Source of the DNA: a virus
Length of the DNA: 64,000 nt
Virus record (IMG/VR): IMGVR_UViG_3300048065_001264
Span: 1-64,000 of that record
Direction: 5' to 3' (one strand)
A program made the translations under genes and the position numbers. Positions 1 through 10,400 of this stretch are shown in pieces. Each line of letters opens with the position of its first letter. Within the stretch, counting starts at the first letter, position 1. Below the pieces are notes generated by a model. That model was not told the DNA's origin. It did no database searches and was given only the letters and a program-made list of their open reading frames with translations.

Positions 1-44
1 AACCATTACCTTATATTTTTTTTGTTAGTGAGTCAAATATTAAA

Positions 45-455
45 TCAAATTTTAACAATTTTAAAAAGTTTTGTATAAACAAACTTACATGATTCGTCTG
101 AGTTTGTCAATAAAATGCAATTCTTATAATCACTCCAATTTACTTTATAGAATGGATTATCTATTCCATTATTTAAAGTTCTAATTAATGAATTTAATGA
201 ATTTATAGTATACAATGTATTACTGTCTTTTTTTCTGTGAACGCTAATTGTATCCATATAAAAATTATTTATATTTATATTACTTTTATTTACATTGTAT
301 GTCAACATCAATGAATCTAGATTATCCATGTCGTGTAATACATATACTTTTCCAAACACTACTTCATAATGTGTCTGAATATTCTTGATATCAAGATCAT
401 ACCTTTTAATATTTGAAAAGGTGCATAATAATTGAGCATTAATTTTTGTAACCAT
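45..455 (-). CDS. Hypothetical protein (136 aa)
   Basis: A 136-aa protein that I do not recognise; Asn-rich and soluble, with hydrophobic strands near YEVVFGKVYVLHDMDNLDSL and a C-terminal NCILLTNSDESCKFVYTKLF. An ATATTTAT motif ends 11 nt before the ATG and there is no Shine-Dalgarno. It follows the polymerase-like gene by 31 bp. What lies further downstream is outside the window. Confidence 0.5.
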   Translation of the reverse strand: MVTKINAQLLCTFSNIKRYDLDIKNIQTHYEVVFGKVYVLHDMDNLDSLMLTYNVNKSNININNFYMDTISVHRKKDSNTLYTINSLNSLIRTLNNGIDNPFYKVNWSDYKNCILLTNSDESCKFVYTKLFKIVKI

Positions 456-466
456 TTATATTACAG

Positions 467-474
467 ATAAATAT
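467..474 (-). promoter_or_regulatory. ATATTTAT motif, 11 nt before gene 45-455
   Basis: Coding-strand GCATATTTATCTG. One of the recurrent intergenic octamers; the context 'TATTTATC' matches the commonest form. Confidence 0.4.
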
Positions 475-486
475 GCAAAAAAAAAC

Positions 487-1809
487 TCAAACATTAAATT
501 CTACCATGTCACCATAATTTGCTCCTACATAAGTTTTTACTGGAAACTTATCATCAGGATTCATAATTTTAACTAAATCTTTTAGTAAAAGAAACTCTTC
601 TTTAGGTAAATCAAATAAAAAAGCATCGTAAGTATATAATATACATTTTGTTTTTTTATTATCTAAGAAATTATTAAGACTCATTAAAATTTTACAATTT
701 CGTTCTGTCTCAGCAGCCTGTAATAGATAATTAAATACCACATATGGTTTTTCTTTTTCACGAAATAAGCATGAGTTAAGTCTTCGTTTATAGTACCAAG
801 TCTCGACATATTTATTTTTATTATATTTAGACCATGTAGTTTCCACAAAATCCGATACTTCCTTCATAAAAGGAACATTATTTTTTATGTCATCATCAAT
901 TCCACCGTATATTAAATTGAATGTAATTTTTTTTGATAGTGAGTATTCTTCTTCAGAAAGATTTGATTTTCCGTAGTATAACTGACCAAGATACTCATGC
1001 ACAGATGTATCTGGTAGTTTAAAATTTATATAATTTCCAAATAATCTAAGATGATAACTTTCGTAATCCATCATAATAATTGCTCCATCAGAATAACGAC
1101 TTGTAAAGCAATCTCTCTGACCTTCAGATTTATTTAAGGCTGCGTAATTGACATTCCCAAATCTATTGCTAGGTCTAGATGTAGGTGTGAACATATTGTA
1201 TTGCGAATGAACTAAATTATCTGCGTTGACCAATGATAAATCACCCAAATTAAATTCGTGTGTGTATAATCCATTTTTTTCAATTTCAAACAAAGCATCG
1301 GTAAAATCTTTTTCAAAATGAAATGTGGAATCTTCAATTTGAGTGGTTGTAATTTGGTATAAAATATTTTTCAAGGTATCGTTGAACTTTTTTAAAATCA
1401 TCATAATCGGAACTGATCTTATGTCACGACTTTTAAACTTATTATATGAAATTGTTGTAAGTGTATTTGAGTAAATGCACCAACCAATGTCTTTACAATT
1501 TTTAAAATTGACATGGTACAAACTACTTTTTCTATCAATTATGTATTTAATTGAATTTGTATCTTGAATCAATTTAAGTATCGAACAATCAATATTTACA
1601 CAATCAGGATGATTAAATGAAATTACAAATGTTTGTTTTGTTTCAATGTGATGTATGATAAGTACAACGGGTGAATCATTGGCTGAGTGTATTGTATCGT
1701 TATCAATAAATTGTATAAAGCAACTACCTGCTTGAAGTGTATTTATTGCATATTTGACGGAATCGGTTGACTCTAGGAAGATCATATCACCGATTTTAGA
1801 ATATAACAC
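487..1809 (-). CDS. Compact family-A DNA polymerase-like protein
   Basis: A 440-aa protein (GTG 1809; the first in-frame ATG is 1785). Family-A landmarks appear in order: TPTSRPSN (208-215, like TGRLSS), motif A MMDYESYHLRLF with D248, motif B SLSKKITFNLIYG with K293, F297 and Y301, NYLLQAAETE (360-369, like the N-x-x-Q-x-x-A-A-D helix), and motif C YTYDAFLFD with D395. Deviations are Ser for the O-helix Arg, and Y-D-A for H-D-E. No 3'-5' exonuclease motifs are seen in the first 200 residues. T4-like phages normally use a family-B polymerase, so this may be an accessory repair or gap-filling enzyme. It sits behind baseplate genes, 8 bp after the previous stop. Confidence 0.75.
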   Translation of the reverse strand: MLYSKIGDMIFLESTDSVKYAINTLQAGSCFIQFIDNDTIHSANDSPVVLIIHHIETKQTFVISFNHPDCVNIDCSILKLIQDTNSIKYIIDRKSSLYHVNFKNCKDIGWCIYSNTLTTISYNKFKSRDIRSVPIMMILKKFNDTLKNILYQITTTQIEDSTFHFEKDFTDALFEIEKNGLYTHEFNLGDLSLVNADNLVHSQYNMFTPTSRPSNRFGNVNYAALNKSEGQRDCFTSRYSDGAIIMMDYESYHLRLFGNYINFKLPDTSVHEYLGQLYYGKSNLSEEEYSLSKKITFNLIYGGIDDDIKNNVPFMKEVSDFVETTWSKYNKNKYVETWYYKRRLNSCLFREKEKPYVVFNYLLQAAETERNCKILMSLNNFLDNKKTKCILYTYDAFLFDLPKEEFLLLKDLVKIMNPDDKFPVKTYVGANYGDMVEFNV

Positions 1810-1817
1810 TTAGCACG

Positions 1818-2258
1818 TCAATCTTTTTTATAAAATTCCATTGGGTTTTTTATCCCAATTCTAAGATTTTTTTGTTCTTTTGCTAGTTCTAATTGCCTTT
1901 CATTGAATGGAATCACACCTTGGTATTGTAATATCCCCTCGTCATATTGGTCGTATAGGGAACCGGTAATTTTCCAAGCAATATATGTGCAAGTGTAAAA
2001 TGGTGACACATTAGCATTCTCAAAATACTCTTCTTTTGAAATTTCAATTGGTGTGGCATTTATATTATTAGACTTTCTTGTAAAATATCTAAAAAACATT
2101 CCTTTATTGTAATCATCTTCAATTAGATTTGGATAATATGCAGATGGAATATACTGGTAAATACTCTTAGAAAAATTTGCTTTAGAACCTGCCAGTAACT
2201 TATATGTTTGTTCTGTAACATACTTTTCTAATTTTCTATCAACCGAATCTTCCATCAT
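1818..2258 (-). CDS. Conserved small tail protein (146 aa)
   Basis: A 146-aa protein starting MM at an ATGATG overlapping the hub stop by 4 bp. The stretch DDYNKGMFFRYFTRKSNN, followed by IEISKEEY and YIAWKITGSLYDQYDEGILQ, is a family I recall following hub genes of marine T4-like phages ('kGyi-R-Y-F...i-E-i...y'). No known activity. Mixed alpha/beta and soluble. Probably part of the baseplate, by position. Confidence 0.6.
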   Translation of the reverse strand: MMEDSVDRKLEKYVTEQTYKLLAGSKANFSKSIYQYIPSAYYPNLIEDDYNKGMFFRYFTRKSNNINATPIEISKEEYFENANVSPFYTCTYIAWKITGSLYDQYDEGILQYQGVIPFNERQLELAKEQKNLRIGIKNPMEFYKKD

Positions 2259-5200
2259 TCATTCTCACGTGAATTAGTATCAACTGCATTTGGACAAAAT
2301 TGTGCTGTCAAACTTGTAGACCAATCATTATTAGATAAACTGTGTTTTATATTTGTAACTCTCCACAATCCATTCATATAATACTTAGTTGGTACACCTG
2401 TACAATTAAACATATCCCACAACCGTATTCCCTCAATTCCATCCAGTTCAAGTGATAATTCAATTGTATCAAGTGGCATATTGTATTTGATGCAATTTTT
2501 TGGATTTTTATCTTTAGTAGTTCTACGTTGTGCTCTACCCTGATTTGGTTCTACAAATTCTACGTCAACAACATATGTATCTGAAAATGTGTTTCTGTTA
2601 TCGTCAAAAACCGAAGCATTAAATTGATTCTCATCGTTAATTGAAACACCTTCCAAAGTTTTAACATTTTCATCGATGTCTACTTCAATCCCCACGATAA
2701 ATTTTGAAGCATCTGCAATTTCGGTTTCTTTTTTTTCTTTATCAGCTGATAAGGTACCTGCGTCTTTACTTGATATTCTCGCTCGTTTTAAAATTCTGTC
2801 ACTTTGACCACGTGCATAAAACGCAGAGTCAGGATCCGTGGGGTTACTGAATAATACTTGACCTGCAATGTCTCCAGTTATACTTACATCTGTGTTCATA
2901 CTTCTTACGATACTATTTTTTTTATGAGCATGAAATATAAATGCCTTTTTTTTCTTTTGAATGTCATATATGTTGTTTGAAGTGAATTTTCTGTCTATTA
3001 TTTTTGTGACACAATTTGATGAGTCGTTTGGGTCGTCACCCACTAAGTCAAAATCCCAAATTCCACCAGATGCGTTACTCATTTTTTGTAATATTGTTTT
3101 TAACATTGCGTGAGCTGTGAAATCTGATTTTACTGCATCTTTAATCACTTCATAGTTAACATATAAATCTTGTATTCTTCCAGAGTATCCTTCACTGCTT
3201 ATTCCATTATCCTCGTCTAAATCTTCATAATCTGGAAAAGGTCTTATTGGAAAATCTCGTTCATGTGACCAGTGACGGTGTAAGGTCATCAATCTATGTA
3301 GATCATCACGTGGAGACTTTTCAAGTGCTTCTTCTAGTGTTCTTATATTAGCAATGCCACTTTCTGATTTGACTGCTCCAATGAATGCATTTCTTGCCTG
3401 CGAATATTTTTTTTCTTTATCAGAGTCCGTAAACTTGTTATATATCACAGATTTATTTAATGGTTGACTTGAATCATCAAATCCGGCAATTCCAATAGTA
3501 GAATTTTTAAAGTTTTTAGTATTTGTTCTAGGTGACATTGCATTTGGTATAAGTAAAACGTTTCCATCTAATGATTTTATATTTGGATGAGCAACGCATC
3601 GTGAATTTGTTACATCAAATTTAAAAACCGTTGCATTTGTGTCCTCAGACTCACGTGCAAAATAAGCATTAAAAATATCTATTAACCACCCAAATGTTAT
3701 ATATTTACCATCATCGGTTGAATTTGCCATATATTGTTTATTATCATCTACATTGATATCCCACTTACCTGAATATCCAAAACTAAAATATCTACCGTTT
3801 CCTTTAAGTAAGCCAAACATATTATTTGTATATGTGTTATATGAACTTGTAAAATCCGCAAGTGGATTTCCGATTCCAAGAAAATGATCATCTGGATTCT
3901 CATCTTGTTCTTCGATAGTTTCAAGTAAATAGGTATCTACATACTTAAATAAGTCTATTATATTTTTATCATCGCTTACAACTTCACCCTCTGTCTCTTC
4001 ATCGGTACCTGCGGACGATGATGCGGAGTTTTCTAACTGACTCATTAGATAAGATACACTTGTAATTTCAACACTACAATCATATCCACCGTCGTCTCTT
4101 AAAGAATAATTAAAATTTGAAATCATCCCTAATACAAATGAATAATTACCACGACCTTTTTTAAGTTGTCGTTTTACAGCAAGTGAGTTATTCCATAAGT
4201 TTACAAGACCACTGCCCTCTTCGTACATATATTCTTGTTCATCATTAAAATTAGATATATTAGGCATAATATAATCAGGATCGGATTGTCTTATAGAATT
4301 TACTTTATTTTTTTCATCAGATGATAAATCCTTTCCTTTTTTAAATCTTGGAGGTCTTCCAACTTCATCTTGTGCCAATAATACATCTTTCGGAAAAAAA
4401 TTCCAACCCCATTCTACACAAATTGTATTACCTGGTTGAAAAAAATATGGATCGAGATAATCAACCTGACTTCTGCTCCAGGCAACAAACTTGATTGTAG
4501 TTTTTTTATGATTAGTTGCGACTCCCATGTCTTCGGATTCAATATCAGTAATACCCGGTGCAGGACGATGTTTGAAATCTGGTTCAATTAAATAATGTTG
4601 TTCTCCAAGTACGTCATAACCAAGAATATTTGGAGGAGTTGAGTGATTACCGGCACTTCCAAAACCATAATTTTCATTAAAATTATCAACACCATGCAAT
4701 ATGAAACCCTCTCTTTTTTTTCCATCTTGATTCAATGCAATACCGTTTGATGTAACACGACACCAGGATGATTTTGGACCACGATATGACTCACGAATTG
4801 TTTGTTCTTGACGAAAGAATTTTTCTATATGAAGTCCAGTTTCTTTTTGACCATTTTTCAAAACATAACTATTTAAAATATTTTGTGATGCTTCCTCACC
4901 AAAACTATCATTTGTATAATTTAATCCAACATTTCCTTCTCTTCTTATCAATTCGGCACGTACCCAATTTCTAATATGTGTCATTGTTGGATATGCATTA
5001 TGAGTTCTTTCATCGTATCCAATAGACTCAGGTTCGTCATCTACCAAAGGAGTTGGATTTATTGACATTAGCTCTGTATTTGCTTCTTCTTTTGTTGCAA
5101 ATAGTGGTTTGGCAACATTTTGAACCGCATCTACTGCATCACCCAGAAAATCTCCAACAGAAGACCCTATCTTATCAAATAAACCACCTTTTGCTGTATC

Positions 5201-5263
5201 AAACGCATTCTCAATATTCCCACTGTTCTTGAATGAATTTATTGCTGAATCTAAAAAACCCAT
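2255..5263 (-). CDS. Baseplate hub protein (gp27-like)
   Basis: A 1002-aa protein. Residues of about 155-330 contain FILHGVDNFNENYGFGSAGN, IKFVAWSRSQVDYLDPYFFQ and GNTICVEWGWNFFPKD, a conserved stretch in hub/structural proteins of marine T4-like phages. Later comes RGNYSFVLGMISNFNYSLRD. The C-terminus IELSLELDGIEGIRLWDMFN, CTGVPTKYY and VTNIKHSLSNNDWSTSLTAQ is the characteristic end of hub domains of the gp27/VgrG type. It is far longer than T4 gp27 (391 aa), probably with fused extra domains in the middle. No lysozyme motif is visible. It overlaps the next gene by 4 bp. Confidence 0.72.
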   Translation of the reverse strand: MGFLDSAINSFKNSGNIENAFDTAKGGLFDKIGSSVGDFLGDAVDAVQNVAKPLFATKEEANTELMSINPTPLVDDEPESIGYDERTHNAYPTMTHIRNWVRAELIRREGNVGLNYTNDSFGEEASQNILNSYVLKNGQKETGLHIEKFFRQEQTIRESYRGPKSSWCRVTSNGIALNQDGKKREGFILHGVDNFNENYGFGSAGNHSTPPNILGYDVLGEQHYLIEPDFKHRPAPGITDIESEDMGVATNHKKTTIKFVAWSRSQVDYLDPYFFQPGNTICVEWGWNFFPKDVLLAQDEVGRPPRFKKGKDLSSDEKNKVNSIRQSDPDYIMPNISNFNDEQEYMYEEGSGLVNLWNNSLAVKRQLKKGRGNYSFVLGMISNFNYSLRDDGGYDCSVEITSVSYLMSQLENSASSSAGTDEETEGEVVSDDKNIIDLFKYVDTYLLETIEEQDENPDDHFLGIGNPLADFTSSYNTYTNNMFGLLKGNGRYFSFGYSGKWDINVDDNKQYMANSTDDGKYITFGWLIDIFNAYFARESEDTNATVFKFDVTNSRCVAHPNIKSLDGNVLLIPNAMSPRTNTKNFKNSTIGIAGFDDSSQPLNKSVIYNKFTDSDKEKKYSQARNAFIGAVKSESGIANIRTLEEALEKSPRDDLHRLMTLHRHWSHERDFPIRPFPDYEDLDEDNGISSEGYSGRIQDLYVNYEVIKDAVKSDFTAHAMLKTILQKMSNASGGIWDFDLVGDDPNDSSNCVTKIIDRKFTSNNIYDIQKKKKAFIFHAHKKNSIVRSMNTDVSITGDIAGQVLFSNPTDPDSAFYARGQSDRILKRARISSKDAGTLSADKEKKETEIADASKFIVGIEVDIDENVKTLEGVSINDENQFNASVFDDNRNTFSDTYVVDVEFVEPNQGRAQRRTTKDKNPKNCIKYNMPLDTIELSLELDGIEGIRLWDMFNCTGVPTKYYMNGLWRVTNIKHSLSNNDWSTSLTAQFCPNAVDTNSRENE

Positions 5264-5264
5264 A

Positions 5265-5561
5265 TTAAGTCCTTGAATTTATTTTATTATGGTCGATTAA
5301 TATTTCACCATAATCTCTTGGTATTCTGATTTGTGTGCCTGGTTCTATATACATAGTACCCTTTACATTATTCGCAGCTGCGATTATCCACCAGTAAGTA
5401 GGATTTTCATAAAATTTATATGATAAATGATCAAGACGAGTTCTTTCTACTATAACCAAATATAAATCAGTTGATCTTTTTTTTATTCTTGGTAAAAGAG
5501 TCGTTTGGAGTGCTTTTTTACCTGAGTTTAAAGTATTAAGTTTTGTTGTTTTGTATCTCAT
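5265..5561 (-). CDS. LysM-containing baseplate wedge protein (gp53-like)
   Basis: A 98-aa protein that is mostly one LysM-like domain: LVIVERTRLDHLSYKFYENP, TYWWIIAAANNVKGTMYIEP and GTQIRIP. The 'W-W-x-I-A-x-x-N' helix and 'x-G-x-x-i-r-I-P' strand match the short LysM/gpX-type proteins in contractile tail baseplates, such as T4 gp53's C-terminal part. It would connect hub and wedge. The ATG overlaps the previous stop by 1 bp and the next gene begins 1 bp after its stop, so it is translated with its neighbours. Confidence 0.78.
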   Translation of the reverse strand: MRYKTTKLNTLNSGKKALQTTLLPRIKKRSTDLYLVIVERTRLDHLSYKFYENPTYWWIIAAANNVKGTMYIEPGTQIRIPRDYGEILIDHNKINSRT

Positions 5562-7429
5562 TATAGTTGTGGTGCTTCTCCTTTTGAATAGTCATTTAAA
5601 GAATGATTGAAGTCACCTATATCCGACTCACCAAATGATTCAGGTAATAGAGAGTCAACTCCAAGTGGAATTTCATTTGGTGAATCACCAAAGTGACGAT
5701 TGCTTGTTTGAGGTATTCTTTTTTCTAAAAATTTCATTGAAACACTTATTTCTGCCTGTGTTGGATATTGTGCAACTTTTAATTTCTCACCATTCGCATC
5801 ATTGTATGTTCTTTCAATTGTACTATTTAAATACTTATACGATCCTTTATCTTTGCTGTATTTATTGTTGCTCAGTTCCCACTGACCCTCGGTGGGAATA
5901 TTTACTTGCACATCGGTTATTAGTACAGGTTGATTTTTATATAAATCACCTAGATTAAATTTTACCATAGATGGTATTATGAACGAATCACTTGAATTCT
6001 GACCAAGTTTTGTGTAACCTGCTGGTTTTGTCAGTCCGATCATATAATTTATTCGTTGCCACATAGGATGAAGTTCCTCCACACTTAGTGCATATACCAT
6101 GAATTCAACCGATCCTGTTCTTGTAAATCCTGCATAAGTTGAAACTTCATCGGCACGACCTAAATATCTTAGACTATTCCACTCAGCAGATGCTTGATCG
6201 GATAATCCTGACAGATACGCACGAAACGGAATGTATTTTTTATTTACCAAATCTTCAAAATACAATGGAATGAAATCTCCCTTTTCTATTGTTTTTTTAT
6301 TATCTTCGTTTACATTCAAAACCTTTAGTGCGTTAAATTTATCGATTCTATCACTAGCAGATTCTCCATAATTCCATCTGCCTATACCCCGTTCGGTATT
6401 TCCATACTTAGGCATTTTTTTTAATGTACTCGAATGATTTATAGAATCCTTATTTTTTTCATACTTTTTTTCGTATTGTCTATCTTTTAAAAATTGGGAA
6501 GTGTTATTTTCGGAATTAAGGTCAGATGTCTGTTGTACTATTTTATCTATTTCTTCTTTTTGTTTTATATCCTGATATACACCAGGTATATGCGTATTTG
6601 TAATTTGAGTCATTACATTATTATATTTTTCGTTAAATTGTCTTAATTGCTCCTGAGCCTTACCTCTTTCTTTTAAATTGTGTCTAGGTGATGCTGAATT
6701 ATTTGAAGTTTCATAACCAATATAATCTGCTTGGTGACCCATGCTACTTTCTTTTGGGTATTCACCCCAGGTTGATCCGTTATGCTCAACCTCTCTAAAT
6801 ATATTTTTTGAGTAAGCATTATTTCCTCGTCTTTCTTCCAAGTTTTTAAAATTAGATGTTGCTTCTACCCGTGCATTAATACTTGGATTTCTTGTAGTTG
6901 GTGGTGGATCATTTGGGGTTGGAATTGGTTCGTAAACATTATTTAATTTTTGACGAAGTTCTTCATCACTATTTACTTCCATAGAATTGCCTCCCGTACT
7001 TAAATCAAGTCGGTCACGCATTTCTCGTATATCACCTCTAAACGCAGAATCAAATTCTCGAACTCCAGTATATTTATTATATATCGTACCGTTTCCTTTT
7101 ATATAAAAATTTCCATCGTCTGGATTATATTTTTCTGAATCAAAACCGGCATTTGGAGGTACAGGAACTCCGTTTCTCCCCCCCTTTCCAATTGTATTTA
7201 ATGAATAAACATTCTCAAGATATGATTTATTAGTATTAATGCGAAATGAAGGAACTATTCTTCCATTTGAAAATATATTAGGTCTATCCCCATAATCCTG
7301 AATTCTTACATTTTCTTGCAAAGATTTTCTATCTATGGGTTGGAGTCCAGCACTTTGATTACTCGATCCAAGCAAGTTTTTTGCTAATCTTGCTAATTGT
7401 TTTTGCAGTGTGTCTTCGATCCAGCTCAT
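5561..7429 (-). CDS. Baseplate tail-tube junction/initiator-like protein (gp48/gp54 type)
   Basis: A 622-aa protein. The N-terminal 330 residues are Asn/Arg/Ser-rich and low in recognisable structure. The conserved part starts near 390 with YIPFRAYLSGLSDQASAEWN, then SLRYLGRADEVSTYAGFTRT, and VEELHPMWQRINYMIGLTKP, and carries VLITDVQVNIPTEGQWEL. This block resembles the tube-like fold of tail-tube initiators in marine T4-like phages. It follows the tape measure by 34 bp, as expected for gp48/gp54-like baseplate genes. It shares 1 bp with the next gene. Whether it equals gp48 or gp54 is not resolvable here. Confidence 0.7.
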   Translation of the reverse strand: MSWIEDTLQKQLARLAKNLLGSSNQSAGLQPIDRKSLQENVRIQDYGDRPNIFSNGRIVPSFRINTNKSYLENVYSLNTIGKGGRNGVPVPPNAGFDSEKYNPDDGNFYIKGNGTIYNKYTGVREFDSAFRGDIREMRDRLDLSTGGNSMEVNSDEELRQKLNNVYEPIPTPNDPPPTTRNPSINARVEATSNFKNLEERRGNNAYSKNIFREVEHNGSTWGEYPKESSMGHQADYIGYETSNNSASPRHNLKERGKAQEQLRQFNEKYNNVMTQITNTHIPGVYQDIKQKEEIDKIVQQTSDLNSENNTSQFLKDRQYEKKYEKNKDSINHSSTLKKMPKYGNTERGIGRWNYGESASDRIDKFNALKVLNVNEDNKKTIEKGDFIPLYFEDLVNKKYIPFRAYLSGLSDQASAEWNSLRYLGRADEVSTYAGFTRTGSVEFMVYALSVEELHPMWQRINYMIGLTKPAGYTKLGQNSSDSFIIPSMVKFNLGDLYKNQPVLITDVQVNIPTEGQWELSNNKYSKDKGSYKYLNSTIERTYNDANGEKLKVAQYPTQAEISVSMKFLEKRIPQTSNRHFGDSPNEIPLGVDSLLPESFGESDIGDFNHSLNDYSKGEAPQL

Positions 7430-7462
7430 ATATTTGTAAATATGAAAGTATATATTTTTTCC

Positions 7463-10400
7463 TTACGAATTTGCTATTGATGCAAGTGTTTTACTCACCT
7501 TTTTACCATCAAGATGAACGGCAATTCCACCACTTTTCATCAATTGAATTAGTTCAATTAATCTAGTTTCAGTGCCGGATGTGTCTACGGTCGTTGAATT
7601 ATCTGTCTGATTATTGTTTGTAACCGAACTTATAGTTTCCACCACACTTGCGTTTGTGCCCGTTCCGATTGATCCCATTTCCTGTGTGGTAATTGGTGAA
7701 GCATTTGATTGTCTAAGTTGATTTTCAATTTCTCTCTCTTGAATCAATTCTAAATCAATCATTGATCTATTTAGTTTTGGATTAAATTGGTGATAATCAG
7801 AAGGTCTGGCAGAGCTCCCCAACCCTTTCATTCTATTTGCGAGCATTTCATGTCGCAATTCAGAGGTTGCATTTGATGTGCTAATCATTGTGGATTTAAG
7901 TTTTTCAAATTTATCATTAAGTTCGGAAGAAGAAAATTCTTTCACAAAATCAATACCAAACTCATCCTGATCCATTATTGCGTTTGCTTTGTTTTTATCA
8001 ATAAAATTATTATAGTTTTCGTGTGCTATATCCTTATTATCCTGTAAAGTTTGTAATTCTTTTAATTTATCCTCACCTCCAATTTTGCCAACAAAGCTTG
8101 AAAATGTATATCCCTTTTGTGCTGAGTCAGTTACATTCATTTTCTGCGATTGTTCTTTTTCAATTGATTGTTGAACAATTGTTTTATTAACAGTATTGTT
8201 ATCAGTAGATTTCTTTACAAGTTCGTCAGAAACACTTTCCGTTTTTCCTTTGAAAGCAAACACCATCTTTCCTAAAAACCCTAAATCACTCCATACTTTC
8301 CCAAAACGTATTACAGCCTCGGTAAGTGAGTCAAATCCTGATATTGCAGTTTCATACACCTCTGGATTTGAAATACACTCGATGAATGATTTTACAGGAC
8401 TTGTTCCTATTTGGTTCATCACTAGTAGATTTTGTGAAATAGACATTATCGCAGATGATAAATTTTTAAGGTTATCTACACTTTCGGATTTAATCAACGA
8501 TAGAGGTTCTAGTAGATTTTTTATTTTTACAGATATACCATCCACTTCACCTACCCCAAGACCACTTGCAAATTCTTTAATAGAATTTAATGCGTCAGGT
8601 ATTGATCTAAGATTTTCACCTATATTTCCTATATTTTGTAAAGATGATGTAAATTTTATAATTTCTTGCAATGGGTTTAAATTTGATTGATCTATTTTAT
8701 TTGTACCAAATGCAAAATCTGAAATTGCATTTATACCCGATGTACCAAACCCCACAACTGAATCTATGAATCCACCTCCACCTCCAGCTGCAATAGATAA
8801 TTCATTAAACGCACCTCCCATGTCACGAATTGCACTTGAAGCATCTCGTATGGCATCACTTTGCTTAGAAATTTTTAGCATATTTGTGATTACTGCTTCA
8901 AGACCTGTTCCAAGATTTTTTAATGGTTCTCCTGCATCTTTCGCCGCATCCCCAAGTTTTCCAATTGAATATGCCATAATCCCAACGGAAATTACACCTG
9001 CCGTTACGAGAGGTAAAGCAACACCAAGACCTGCCATTGCCACTCCAAGAAGACCTATCTTTCCGATATCCGAGAATGTAAGTTTTTGAAGTGATTCAAC
9101 CACTCCTGTGAAAACTTTAGACAACTCAGAGATTGCAGGAAGTATAGAACTTAAACCCATTCCAAATAATTGCAATGCAAGTCCTAATGCCCCAATTGCA
9201 ATTGAACCTGCAATAATTGGAAGTGCAAACATTCCCATCATACCAGCTACAACTGCAAAAGCACCTAGTGCTACAACCCCTGTTAACACACTTTTAAAAT
9301 CAATGTTTGCAAATTTAGTAAGTGAGTCAGCAAATGGATTCAAAGCAAGTCCTAGTGCTCCTATTGCAATTGACCCAAGTAAAATAGGCACAATGAATTT
9401 ACCAATAAGACTAGCAGCCACAGCAAGAACAGATAAAGCACCCAACCCATAAAATACATTTTCCCACGGTACATCTGCAAATTGTTTAAATCCATGTGCA
9501 AGTGGAATTAAAGATAAACTAAATATTCCCATTACAATTGCACCCATAATTAAACTTCCCTTTGCAGAGTCCAAAATTTTAGACACAATTAACATAGTAG
9601 TTGATACTCCAATCAACGCAGTAACTCCTTTTGCCATATCGTCCCACTCTACATTTGCAAATTGCTGAAATGCTTTAGCAGCTATAAACATTGATCCAGC
9701 AAGCACAACAAGTGCTAATCCTGCTTGTAATACACCTCTTGTTGATATTCTACCAATCTGTTGGACAAATGATTGTATACCACGTCCAATTCCACGTAAT
9801 AATCCTGCGATACCCTCTCCAATACCTTTAAACATTCCTGAAATACCTGTTCCAAGTGAAGTAACTGCTCGGCCAATCCCACTTGCAATATTACTCAACG
9901 CAGTCCCAATTCCTGATGCCAGATTGGATACTGATCTTCCAATGGAACTAAAAATGCTTTGTACAGAAGATCCAATACTTTCAAATAACTTAGAAACTGT
10001 ACCACCCAATCCACCGATTAAGTTTCTAATACCATTAACCAATCCACTGACTCCTTTACCTAAAAATCCAAATAAACTGCCACCGAGAGTAAACAATCCT
10101 TTGAAAATTCTGGGAATTAATAATCCAAAAAATAAAAAAGCAGCTGTTATTTTTGCTTGCCACTCAAACATAGTACTAAGTGGTTTTGTTAAATCTTTAA
10201 TTACATCTACAACTGGTGATAAAAATTCTTTAATTACTTTAATTGCATCTCCTATCAATTTAAATGGCCATAAAATATAACCAACTAAATCTAATATTGT
10301 ACCTAAAATTGGAACTAAAACTTCCATACCAACCTCGATTACGGGTAATAGTTTTTCACCAAGTTTTATCATTAATGAATTAAATTTATTTTTAAGTTGA

